Shown here: piece by piece, positions 1 to 6,255 of the stretch | How the letters are laid out: each line of letters begins with the position of its first letter | Numbering within the stretch: the stretch's first letter is position 1 | Assembly (NCBI GenBank): GCA_014239225.1 | Contig: JAAZZI010000019.1 | Span: 1-10,380, forward strand | DNA: 10,380 bases | Direction: 5' to 3' | DNA from: Gammaproteobacteria bacterium | GTDB lineage: Bacteria; Pseudomonadota; Gammaproteobacteria; Eutrophobiales; Eutrophobiaceae | The notes under the pieces: generated by a model | What the model was told of the DNA's origin: nothing | The model's database searches: none | The model's input: the letters and a program-made list of their open reading frames with translations, nothing else | Translations under genes and position numbers: made by a program

Positions 1-660
1 GGCATTATCCGCCTTAACACTGCCACCATAAAGCACTCTGATACCATCTGCGATCGCTCCATCATGTCTTGCCAAACGCAGTCTTATAAATTGATGCACA
101 TCTTGCGCCTGCTCTGGCGTTGCGGTCTTACCGGTACCAATCGCCCAAACCGGCTCGTAGGCAATAACCGCATTATCAAAGGCATTAATAGTTACCTTAT
201 CAATGACCGCATCGAGCTGTCTGGCAATCACCTCTTCTGTGCTATTTGATTCCCGCTCCTCTAATAATTCACCAATACATAATATAGGCGTCATACTATT
301 TAATTGTGTAGCAGAAAATTTCTCAGCAACACGGCTATCCGTTTCGCGATAGTGCATTCTACGTTCAGAATGCCCTACAATCACATACTCACAACCAAAA
401 TCAACAAGCATCGAGGCTGCAACTTCTCCGGTATAGGCCCCTTCATCTAAATGCGACACATTCTGTGCGCCAAGTTTGATGCTGGTATTTTTAAATTGCT
501 CAGATAACTGCGATAAATAGACAAACGATGGACAAACCGCTACCTCTGCCGGCGTCTCAGCCGATATACCCTCAATCAAAGCCTCAGCAAGAACACGGCT
601 ACCCTCAATCGAGCCGTTCATCTTCCAATTTGCCGCGACCAGTGTTCGTCGATTCGTCAT
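1..660 (-). CDS. tpiA: Triosephosphate isomerase, 3' end outside window
   Basis: The gene encodes triosephosphate isomerase, which interconverts dihydroxyacetone phosphate and glyceraldehyde 3-phosphate in cytoplasmic glycolysis and gluconeogenesis. The minus strand gives 220 uninterrupted codons from an ATG at 660, with no stop before base 1. All catalytic parts visible in the family are present: the AANWKMNG start with Asn11 and Lys13, the electrophilic His97 in VIVGHSERR, the catalytic base Glu169 in AYEPVWAIGTG followed by the flexible loop 6, and the phosphate-binding YGGSVKADNA near the window edge. Usual family length is about 250 residues, so roughly the last 30 (final helix) are missing. 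It lies 86 bases downstream of the glycosylase gene on the same strand; no clear terminator separates them, so read-through from the trpS operon is possible. No strong Shine-Dalgarno is visible. Identification is certain; only the end is unseen. Confidence 0.97.
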   Translation of the reverse strand, partial: MTNRRTLVAANWKMNGSIEGSRVLAEALIEGISAETPAEVAVCPSFVYLSQLSEQFKNTSIKLGAQNVSHLDEGAYTGEVAASMLVDFGCEYVIVGHSERRMHYRETDSRVAEKFSATQLNSMTPILCIGELLEERESNSTEEVIARQLDAVIDKVTINAFDNAVIAYEPVWAIGTGKTATPEQAQDVHQFIRLRLARHDGAIADGIRVLYGGSVKADNA

Positions 661-746
661 AGCTTAATCACGTAAAAATCAAAGGCGGCAAAGGTTACAG
701 AGAGGACAGACTGAAATCAATATATTCATGATTTTTAGTTTCGAAA

Positions 747-1385
747 TCATAATGGTGATTCAACCTTGCAATGGAGACAGCTACTCTCATGGGTACATTT
801 TTCCTTAGCATGCCTAACTATCAAGGCATGATACGCCTTAAAAAGACCCACATCGGAAACCAGTGATGATTCAAAAAACTGGCGAAGCGTCTCGTAGGGT
901 TCCGTTCCATCAATCAAATTTAGTGTTTTAAACAAACGACGGGTGTAGGCATCAATCACAAAAACAGGTCTTTCAAAAGCATAAAGTAGAATATCATCAG
1001 CCGTCTCAGGCCCGATACCATTAACATCGAGTAATCGCTTCCGTAACATTTCATTATTTAATTTTTTTAATCCGTTAAAACGACCTTCTGTTTCAAACCA
1101 ACCCACAAAATGTTTTAAACGTTTTGACTTTACGTTGAAATATCCGGATGGTCTGATTAATTTTGCTAAACTCTCTTCTGACAATTCTATTAAAGCATGA
1201 ACATTTAATGCCTTGGCATCTTTAAGATTGTTGATGGCTTTTTCAACATTGGTCCACGCAGTATTTTGAGTCAGTATCGCGCCCACCATTATTTCAAACG
1301 GAGAATCCGCCGGCCACCAATGTTGTGGACCGTAACACTCATCAAGCCGTCGATAAATTTCAAGTAAAACTGATTGCTGACTCAT
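747..1385 (-). CDS. Endonuclease III-like HhH-GPD DNA glycosylase
   Basis: This is a helix-hairpin-helix GPD base-excision DNA glycosylase of 212 residues, in the endonuclease III-related group that includes MagIII-type 3-methyladenine glycosylases. Seen in the sequence: the N-terminal ILTQNTAW helix (residues 37-44), the hairpin NGIGPETAD (122-130), and the catalytic Asp145 in VIDAYTRRL. The position of the Schiff-base lysine of true endonuclease III (Lys120 in GVGRKTAN) is Glu127 here, so a monofunctional glycosylase without beta-lyase activity is inferred. The C-terminal iron-sulfur motif is incomplete: Cys197, Cys203 and Cys206 are present, but the protein ends six residues later with no fourth cysteine. 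The ATG overlaps the rluB stop by 4 bases (ATGA), implying translational coupling. Substrate cannot be told from sequence. It should not be called nth without reservation. Confidence 0.88.
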   Translation of the reverse strand: MSQQSVLLEIYRRLDECYGPQHWWPADSPFEIMVGAILTQNTAWTNVEKAINNLKDAKALNVHALIELSEESLAKLIRPSGYFNVKSKRLKHFVGWFETEGRFNGLKKLNNEMLRKRLLDVNGIGPETADDILLYAFERPVFVIDAYTRRLFKTLNLIDGTEPYETLRQFFESSLVSDVGLFKAYHALIVRHAKEKCTHESSCLHCKVESPL

Positions 1386-2119
1386 TCAGATAAGATACTA
1401 TTTTGCAGCGCCTCAATTTCTTTATCCTCAAGACGCCAAAATTGCCCTACTCTTTTCTTCCTCGGTAATATATAAGAACCAAAACGTGTCCTGATTAAAC
1501 GTGTTACCTGAACATCTTGCGATTCCCATAAGCGTCGCACTTCTTTATTGCGCCCCTCCATCAGAACAACATGATACCAATGATTCGCACCTCTTCCGCC
1601 TGAATCAACAATATCAGTAAACTTAGCTAAGCCATCTTCTAACTCAACACCATCCAGTAAAGTATGTATATTTTCTTTTGTTACTTCGCCTAAAACTCGT
1701 ACAGCATATTCACGTTCAATTTGACTTGAGGGATGCATTAGGTTGTTTGCTAATTCACCATCTGTAGTAAACAATAATAATCCCGTTGTATTGAAATCCA
1801 ATCGACCTATATTTATCCAACGGCTATTTCTAAGACTCGGTAAATTTCTAAAAACAGTATCACGACCTTTCTCATCCCGACGTGTACATACTTCTCCGGC
1901 CGGTTTGTAATAGGCTAGAACTTTTGTATTTTTTTTTCTTTCAAGATGTAATCGAATGGGTCGTGAATTAATAACAATACGGTCCTTCTCACTAATAGAT
2001 TGACCAAGAATTGCTAACTTACCATTAACACTAATCTTGCCATTGCGTATTAATGTCTCAATCTCTCGTCTTGAACCATGCCCAGCATTAGCAAGAACCT
2101 TATGAATTCGATCGGCCAT
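1382..2119 (-). CDS. rluB: 23S rRNA pseudouridine synthase, RluB-like
   Basis: The gene encodes a family-2 (RsuA/RluB/E/F) pseudouridine synthase that isomerises a uridine in 23S rRNA; RluB targets U2605 in the peptidyl-transferase domain (E. coli numbering). An S4 RNA-binding domain occupies about residues 3-55. The catalytic aspartate is Asp108 in GRLDFNTTGLLLF, followed by the conserved TDGELAN and the EREYAVRV segment. The C-terminal basic KKRVGQFWRLEDKE is also typical. At 245 residues it is shorter than E. coli RluB (about 290), lacking the long basic tail, as in many relatives. The RluB assignment rather than RluE/F/RsuA rests on the best motif match and on its place after scpB, where RluB is usually found. 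There is a 27-base AT-rich gap after scpB with no recognisable Shine-Dalgarno before the ATG. It overlaps the next gene by 4 bases. Confidence 0.93.
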   Translation of the reverse strand: MADRIHKVLANAGHGSRREIETLIRNGKISVNGKLAILGQSISEKDRIVINSRPIRLHLERKKNTKVLAYYKPAGEVCTRRDEKGRDTVFRNLPSLRNSRWINIGRLDFNTTGLLLFTTDGELANNLMHPSSQIEREYAVRVLGEVTKENIHTLLDGVELEDGLAKFTDIVDSGGRGANHWYHVVLMEGRNKEVRRLWESQDVQVTRLIRTRFGSYILPRKKRVGQFWRLEDKEIEALQNSILSE

Positions 2120-2146
2120 TTATTTAATTAAAAAATAATGATGTGA

Positions 2147-2848
2147 TTAATTTGAGAAAGGTATTACTTTTGCACTTTCAGTAATTTCATCATCAACATC
2201 TTCAGTCTCCATTATATTGTCTGAACTGATGGTTGATGTAAGATTATTATCTGTTTTTTTACTGTCTATATTCATTTCTTTTTCTAATGCTTCAAATAGA
2301 TCAGGGTTAATGGAATCAAAGTCCTTTATGTCTTCCAACTCAGGTAATTCTGATAATTTTTTTAGATTAAAATAATCAAGGAATGATTTTGTTGTGGCTA
2401 ATAATTCTGGGCGAACAGGTACATCACGGTGCCCAACAACCTTAATCCATTCACGTTCTTGCAGTGTTTTTGTGATTGTCCAACTCACACTTACACCACG
2501 TATATCCTCAATCTCACCTCGCGTGATTGGTTGTCGATAAGCAATAATCGAAAGTGTCTCTAGTAACGCCCTCGAATAGCGAGGTGGGCGCTCATCAAAT
2601 AGATGGTTAACCCATTCAGCATATTCGCTGTTTGCCTGAAACCGAAATCCACTAGCCACCTCAACTAAACTTACACCATGACCCTCAAAATCTTTTTGTA
2701 AATCATTAATTGCTGTCTTAATGCTATCACGGTCCGGATGTAACGTTTTATCTTCATCAAATAAATTCATTAGACGTTGAATACTTAACGTTTGAGTTGA
2801 AACCATTAAAGCTGCTTCGATGATATTCTTAATTTTCTTCTGGCTCAT
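2147..2848 (-). CDS. scpB: Segregation and condensation protein B
   Basis: ScpB is the winged-helix dimer (kite subunit) that binds ScpA in the bacterial SMC-ScpAB condensin, which compacts and resolves sister chromosomes. The protein is 233 residues. The N-terminal winged helix starts IKNIIEAALMVS, and the family hallmark lies at about 89-121 (RYSRALLETLSIIAYRQPITR, then EIEDIRGV). The second winged helix ends in a VRPELLATTKSFLDYF-type segment (145-160). The last 45 residues are acidic and Ser/Thr-rich and probably disordered. Its ATG overlaps the scpA stop by 4 bases (ATGA), with a Shine-Dalgarno-like TAAGG seven bases upstream inside scpA, so the two subunits are probably made in coupled amounts. 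No smc or mukB gene is in the window, so which SMC partner it serves cannot be seen. Confidence 0.96.
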   Translation of the reverse strand: MSQKKIKNIIEAALMVSTQTLSIQRLMNLFDEDKTLHPDRDSIKTAINDLQKDFEGHGVSLVEVASGFRFQANSEYAEWVNHLFDERPPRYSRALLETLSIIAYRQPITRGEIEDIRGVSVSWTITKTLQEREWIKVVGHRDVPVRPELLATTKSFLDYFNLKKLSELPELEDIKDFDSINPDLFEALEKEMNIDSKKTDNNLTSTISSDNIMETEDVDDEITESAKVIPFSN

Positions 2849-3657
2849 GATGCTGCCTTAACATAGATGGGGCCATTAGTTTCATTTTGAACTAATTGAA
2901 TTAGTGAATCTTTCATAAGTTGAAGTACAGCTAAAAGCGATACAATCGCACCGGCACGTCCTTCTTCAGCAGTAAATAAATCTTTAAAATCTATAAATGT
3001 TTCAGTATTAATCTTCTCCAAAATAATTCCCATACGCTCACGAACAGATAATACTTCTCGTTGCACCATATGGTGAGAAAACATATCTGCACGTTCTAAA
3101 ACTTCTGAAAAAACTTTAAGAATTGACTCAAGTGCAACCTCAGGCGGTTTATGGTGGGTTTTACGTCCTGGAAATTCGGCAATAGTTGAAAAAATATCAC
3201 GTTCGTAGCGTGGTAACTTGTCTAATTTTTCCGCCGCATCCTTGTATCGTTCGTACTCTTGTAGGCGTCTGATTAATTCTGCTCTTGGGTCTTCCTCATC
3301 ATCATCATCCTCTGCGTGTCGAGGCAACAACATTCTTGATTTAATCTCGGCTAACATTGCTGCCATTAATAAGTATTCACCTGCAAGTTCGAGTTCGAGA
3401 GTCTCCATTAACTCAATGTAGGTCATATACTGCTCAGTTATTTTTGCTAATGGGATATCAAGAATATCAATATTTTGTTTCTTGATTAAATAAAGCAATA
3501 AATCCAGCGGCCCTTCAAATGCCTCAAGAAATACTTCTAATGCGTCAGGCGGAATATATAAATCTTTTGGTAAGTCTGTTAGTGGCGCACCCTGAACAAG
3601 TGCAAATGGCATTTCGTGTTGCTGGGTTTCTGTTGTTTCGATTTCTTCGTTCATCAT
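2845..3657 (-). CDS. scpA: Segregation and condensation protein A
   Basis: ScpA is the kleisin that bridges the SMC heads and recruits ScpB in bacterial condensin. The 270-residue protein has the diagnostic FEGPLDLLLYLIKKQ (47-61), then DIPLAKITEQY, the helix AGEYLLMAAMLAEIKSRMLLP (92-112), a run of acidic residues (117-123, including four consecutive Asp) at the flexible linker, and a C-terminal winged helix ending near 255. The first about 35 residues (glutamate/threonine-rich) precede the conserved core. Two tandem ATG codons (3657 and 3654) are possible starts; the first is used here. It follows trpS after 11 bases and overlaps scpB by 4. The acidic run is encoded by a short GAT repeat (about 3298-3309) that could be prone to codon gain or loss; it also creates an artificial poly-Ser frame on the other strand. 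Confidence 0.96.
   Translation of the reverse strand: MMNEEIETTETQQHEMPFALVQGAPLTDLPKDLYIPPDALEVFLEAFEGPLDLLLYLIKKQNIDILDIPLAKITEQYMTYIELMETLELELAGEYLLMAAMLAEIKSRMLLPRHAEDDDDEEDPRAELIRRLQEYERYKDAAEKLDKLPRYERDIFSTIAEFPGRKTHHKPPEVALESILKVFSEVLERADMFSHHMVQREVLSVRERMGIILEKINTETFIDFKDLFTAEEGRAGAIVSLLAVLQLMKDSLIQLVQNETNGPIYVKAAS
2856..2860 (-). promoter_or_regulatory. Ribosome binding site of scpB inside scpA
   Basis: On the minus strand TAAGG lies seven bases before the scpB ATG, within the last codons of scpA. Together with the ATGA stop/start overlap it supports the chosen scpB start and coupled translation of the two condensin accessory subunits. Confidence 0.6.
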
Positions 3658-3668
3658 CAGTATATCTT

Positions 3669-4880
3669 TTAAGAATAAGTTAATCCCATTGCCTCACGAA
3701 CATCATCTAACGTCTCTCTTGCAATATCTCGTGCTGCATCACATCCCTCAGCAATAATACCGCGAACCGTTTCCGGATCATTGAGATATTCGTTAGCACG
3801 ATCCCGAATTGGTTCTTGCTCTTTTAATACAGCATCTATCAGTGGTTTTTTGCAATCAAGGCAGCCAATCTTAGCATTTGTACAACCCTCAATAACCCAC
3901 TTTTTAAGAGAATCATCTGAATAAACTTTATGTAAATTCCATACCGGGCATTTTTCTGGGTCTCCCGGGTCATTTAATCTGACTCGCGCGGGGTCGGTTG
4001 GCATCGTTTTAATCTTATCCTCCACAACGCTTGGATTCTCTCTTAACAAAATGGTATTGCCATAGGATTTTGACATCTTCTGCCCATCGAGTCCCATCAT
4101 CTTGGGAGCTGCTGTTAATAGTGCCCGGGGTTCGGGGAAAATCGCTTTACCCGACCCATCAAGATAGCCTGATAAGCGTTCTCTATCGCCGATACTAATA
4201 TTTTGTTGTGAGGCAAGTAACTCTCGTGCTTTCTCGAGTGAAGGGGCATCACCCTGCTCTTGATAGTTACGACGTAATTCATCATAAAGACGCGCAGTCT
4301 TCTTTCCTATTTTTTTTAATGCGGCTTGTATATTCTTCTCAAAATCAGGTTCACGCCCATAGATATGATTAAATCGCCTGACCACTTCACGTGCCAATTC
4401 AACATGTGAAACCTGGTCTTCGCCAACCGGAACAAAACCAGCCTTGTAAATAACAATATCAGCGGTTTGTAGTAATGGATAACCTAAAAAACCATAGGTC
4501 GTTAAATCTTTATCAGATAATTTTTCTTGTTGGTCTTTGTAGCTCGGCACTCTCTCCAACCAACTAAGAGGCGTGCTCATTGATAGTAGCAAGTGTAATT
4601 CTGCATGTTCAGGCACGCGAGACTGAATAAATAGTTTGGCAGAACCCGGGTTAATACCAACAGCTAACCAATCAATAACCATATCCCAAACACTTTTTTC
4701 AATGATTGATGGGTCTTCGTACTCCGTTGTAAGTGCGTGCCAATCAGCAACAAAAAAGAAGCATTCGTATTCTTGCTGAAGCTCTAGCCAGTTCTTAAGT
4801 ACGCCGTGATAATGGCCAAGATGAAGCTGGCCTGTCGGGCGCATGCCTGACAAAACCCGCTGTTTACCACTAATAGACAA
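3669..4880 (-). CDS. trpS: Tryptophanyl-tRNA synthetase, Fe-S type with insertion
   Basis: The enzyme charges tRNA-Trp with tryptophan in the cytoplasm. It is a class I synthetase: the HIGH signature is LHLGH (19-23), the KMSKS loop is 268-272, and the tryptophan-site region GEDQVSHVE lies at 153-161. At 403 residues it is about 70 longer than E. coli TrpS (334). The extra length is an insertion at about 176-245 between the catalytic core and KMSKS, known from some proteobacterial enzymes. Residues Cys311, Cys333, Cys340 and Cys343 form C-x21-C-x6-C-x2-C, nearly the C-x22-C-x6-C-x2-C that binds a [4Fe-4S] cluster in Thermotoga maritima TrpRS near the anticodon region. The start is TTG at 4880, fixed by a consensus AGGAGG seven bases upstream; the next ATG is inside the first conserved motif (residue 13) and too late. 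It is the first gene of the minus-strand operon. Confidence 0.96.
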   Translation of the reverse strand: MSISGKQRVLSGMRPTGQLHLGHYHGVLKNWLELQQEYECFFFVADWHALTTEYEDPSIIEKSVWDMVIDWLAVGINPGSAKLFIQSRVPEHAELHLLLSMSTPLSWLERVPSYKDQQEKLSDKDLTTYGFLGYPLLQTADIVIYKAGFVPVGEDQVSHVELAREVVRRFNHIYGREPDFEKNIQAALKKIGKKTARLYDELRRNYQEQGDAPSLEKARELLASQQNISIGDRERLSGYLDGSGKAIFPEPRALLTAAPKMMGLDGQKMSKSYGNTILLRENPSVVEDKIKTMPTDPARVRLNDPGDPEKCPVWNLHKVYSDDSLKKWVIEGCTNAKIGCLDCKKPLIDAVLKEQEPIRDRANEYLNDPETVRGIIAEGCDAARDIARETLDDVREAMGLTYS

Positions 4881-4887
4881 TCAACAA

Positions 4888-4893
4888 CCTCCT
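4888..4893 (-). promoter_or_regulatory. Consensus Shine-Dalgarno that fixes the TTG start of trpS
   Basis: The minus strand reads AGGAGG, then seven bases, then TTG at 4880. This is the strongest ribosome binding site in the window. It decides the start, because no in-frame ATG or GTG lies between it and the HIGH-motif region. Two other TTG triplets just upstream are out of frame. Confidence 0.9.
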
Positions 4894-4930
4894 ATGGTCG
4901 TTATTAATATGGAGAGCAATTATCCGCTTC

Positions 4931-4958
4931 ATTATACCCCGACTCTTGGGTCGTTAAA
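4931..4958 (-). promoter_or_regulatory. Candidate sigma-70 promoter for the trpS operon
   Basis: A perfect -10 hexamer TATAAT lies on the minus strand at 4936-4931, about 50 bases upstream of the trpS start. The -35 is poor: TTAACG with a 15-base spacer or TTTAAC with 16. A small dyad (CGAC..GTCG) sits in the spacer and could be a binding site, but it is only 4 bases per arm. A start near 4924 would give a 5' leader of about 44 bases. I see no leader peptide or T-box. Confidence 0.5.
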
Positions 4959-5066
4959 GAACTTTCTTAGAAAAGAATTCTTGGTATTACAAAGAAAATA
5001 AAGGGTACAAGCATCTGTATTTTTAAAATATTACCACTTTGAAATGTCGATAAGATTAATTTAGGT

Positions 5067-5072
5067 TATGAT
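5067..5072 (+). promoter_or_regulatory. Weak -10 candidate for the yciB operon
   Basis: TATGAT ends 31 bases before the yciB ATG and is the best -10-like hexamer there. No acceptable -35 stands 16-18 bases upstream; the nearest good match, TTGAAA at 5039-5044, is 22 bases away. This is a tentative assignment. No strong Shine-Dalgarno is seen before the yciB start. Confidence 0.3.
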
Positions 5073-5103
5073 ATCTAACACATCTAAACATAAGTAAAAA
5101 TTC

Positions 5104-5664
5104 ATGAAATTTCTGTTTGATTTTTTTCCGCTGGTTGCGTTTTTAATCGCCTTTTACTATCCAGAAGATAGAGAACAAGGTATCTATCTGGCTATACAAG
5201 TTTTGATTATTGCATCGGTGATACAAATTTTTGTTTATTGGCTAGTCACGCGCAAATTCGAAAAAATGCATGTCATAACCTTGATTCTAACAGTGATACT
5301 GGGTGGTGCGACATTATTATTGCAAGATCTACGTTTTATTAAATGGAAACCGACTGTGGTTAACTGGATATTTGCACTCGTTTTTCTTGGGAGTCAATTT
5401 ATAGGCAAAAAACCGATCATCCGGAGAATGATGGACCATGCAATATCTGTCCCAGATAAGGTATGGACTAAATTAAATGTTGGTTGGGTTGTTTTTTTTA
5501 TTTTTTCTGGCACAGCTAATCTTTATGTCGCTTATAATTTTAGTACGGAATTTTGGGTAAACTTTAAGGTCTATGGTCTTTTAGGTTTAACATTTATATT
5601 TGCCATCGGGCAGGCACTTTATATGTCACGATATATGAAAGAAGTTAAAGAGGAAAAAGAATAA
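5104..5664 (+). CDS. yciB: Inner membrane septation protein YciB (IspZ)
   Basis: YciB is a polytopic inner membrane protein linked to septation, cell-envelope integrity and the divisome and elongasome; its biochemical activity is not established. The 186-residue length is close to the family norm (about 180). It opens with the family-typical MKFLFDFFPLVAFLIAFYY and has hydrophobic segments at about 3-20, 27-48, 56-74, 83-100, 126-144 and 151-173, consistent with five or six membrane spans. The conserved SQFIGKKPIIRRMM (97-110) is a diagnostic loop, followed by VPDKVWTKLNVGW and a charged lysine/glutamate tail. It is the first gene of a plus-strand run with yciI (2-base gap), bolA and dapE; yciB followed by yciI is a common arrangement. 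Identification is firm; its role is taken from the family. Confidence 0.95.
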   Translation: MKFLFDFFPLVAFLIAFYYPEDREQGIYLAIQVLIIASVIQIFVYWLVTRKFEKMHVITLILTVILGGATLLLQDLRFIKWKPTVVNWIFALVFLGSQFIGKKPIIRRMMDHAISVPDKVWTKLNVGWVVFFIFSGTANLYVAYNFSTEFWVNFKVYGLLGLTFIFAIGQALYMSRYMKEVKEEKE

Positions 5665-5666
5665 TT

Positions 5667-5972
5667 ATGTTCTACGCAATAATAAGCCGAGATATCGAGG
5701 ATAGTCTTGAAAAGAGATTAAGTGTCAGGACAGAGCATATCGCAAGACTCAAAACCTTAGAGAATCAAGGTCGTCTATTAATAGCAGGGCCCCATCCAAG
5801 TATTGATAGCGATGACCCTGGTCCGGCTGGTTTTACTGGGAGTCTGATCGTGGCTGAATTTGAATCACTAAAAGAAGCACAATCCTGGGCAGATGCAGAC
5901 CCTTATATTACTGCGGGTGTTTATAAAGAAGTCATCGTTAAACCTTTTAAGCGGGTTTTCCCTAGTGCCTGA
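5667..5972 (+). CDS. yciI: YciI family protein
   Basis: This is a small cytoplasmic protein (101 residues) of the YciI family, a ferredoxin-like dimeric alpha/beta barrel fold whose physiological substrate is unknown; some distant relatives are catabolic enzymes. Matching features are MFYAIISRD at the start, His24 in the first helix (a proposed catalytic position with a nearby Asp), the GRLLIAGPHP strand-turn (35-44), GFTGSLIVAEF (55-65), the AQSWADADPY block (71-80) and the end GVYKEVIVKPFKRV. The ATG lies 2 bases after the yciB stop, with a GAGG about 13 bases upstream, slightly far. Its last 8 bases overlap the GTG start of bolA. Identity is secure, function is not. Confidence 0.94.
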   Translation: MFYAIISRDIEDSLEKRLSVRTEHIARLKTLENQGRLLIAGPHPSIDSDDPGPAGFTGSLIVAEFESLKEAQSWADADPYITAGVYKEVIVKPFKRVFPSA

Positions 5973-6240
5973 ATCAAAACGGATTGAATTAATCCGTGGA
6001 TGTCTGGAAACGGCACTAAATCCAAATCGACTTGAAATCGTCGATGAATCACATATGCATGTTGGGCATAGTGGTCATGGCGGTGCCGGACATTTTCAAG
6101 TGCATATAGTTTCAGAAAAATTTAATGACCTTGCCACACTAGCAAGACATCGTCTGGTTTATTCCGCGCTAGAAAATATGATGCAAACAGAAATACATGC
6201 GCTGAGTATTAAAGCTGAAACACCTAATGAAGATGAATAA
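5965..6240 (+). CDS. bolA: BolA family protein, GTG start overlapping yciI
   Basis: BolA proteins pair with monothiol glutaredoxins in iron-sulfur handling and influence cell shape and stress responses. From GTG at 5965 the protein has 91 residues: the IELIRGCLETAL helix, EIVDESHMHVGH (24-35), a Gly/His-rich loop, GHFQVHIVSEKF (42-53), and the nucleic-acid/cluster helix ARHRLVYSALE (60-70) with the conserved His62. The frame is open upstream to an ATG at 5893, but those extra 24 residues read across yciI in another frame and lack family similarity. The GTG start places the first helix two or three residues further in than in E. coli BolA. BolA and YciI overlap by 8 bases, suggesting coupling. 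The C-terminus is short and acidic. Symbol bolA is used for the family; bolA and ibaG types are not always separable by eye. Confidence 0.92.
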   Translation: MPESKRIELIRGCLETALNPNRLEIVDESHMHVGHSGHGGAGHFQVHIVSEKFNDLATLARHRLVYSALENMMQTEIHALSIKAETPNEDE

Positions 6241-6255
6241 AATCTTATTTATAAA

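Noticed and set aside
64..249. Small plus-strand open frame opposite tpiA
   Set aside because: It lies wholly inside tpiA on the other strand, has no recognisable domain and no start signals.
728..750. 7-base inverted repeat (ATGATTT / AAATCAT) at the end of the glycosylase gene, as a terminator
   Set aside because: The stem is almost all A/T, the loop is 9 bases, and no T tract follows on the minus strand; it includes the stop codon and is too weak for an intrinsic terminator.
3218..3421. Plus-strand frame with a poly-Ser run
   Set aside because: It is the mirror of the GAT-encoded acidic run of ScpA; the serines are a reading-frame artefact.
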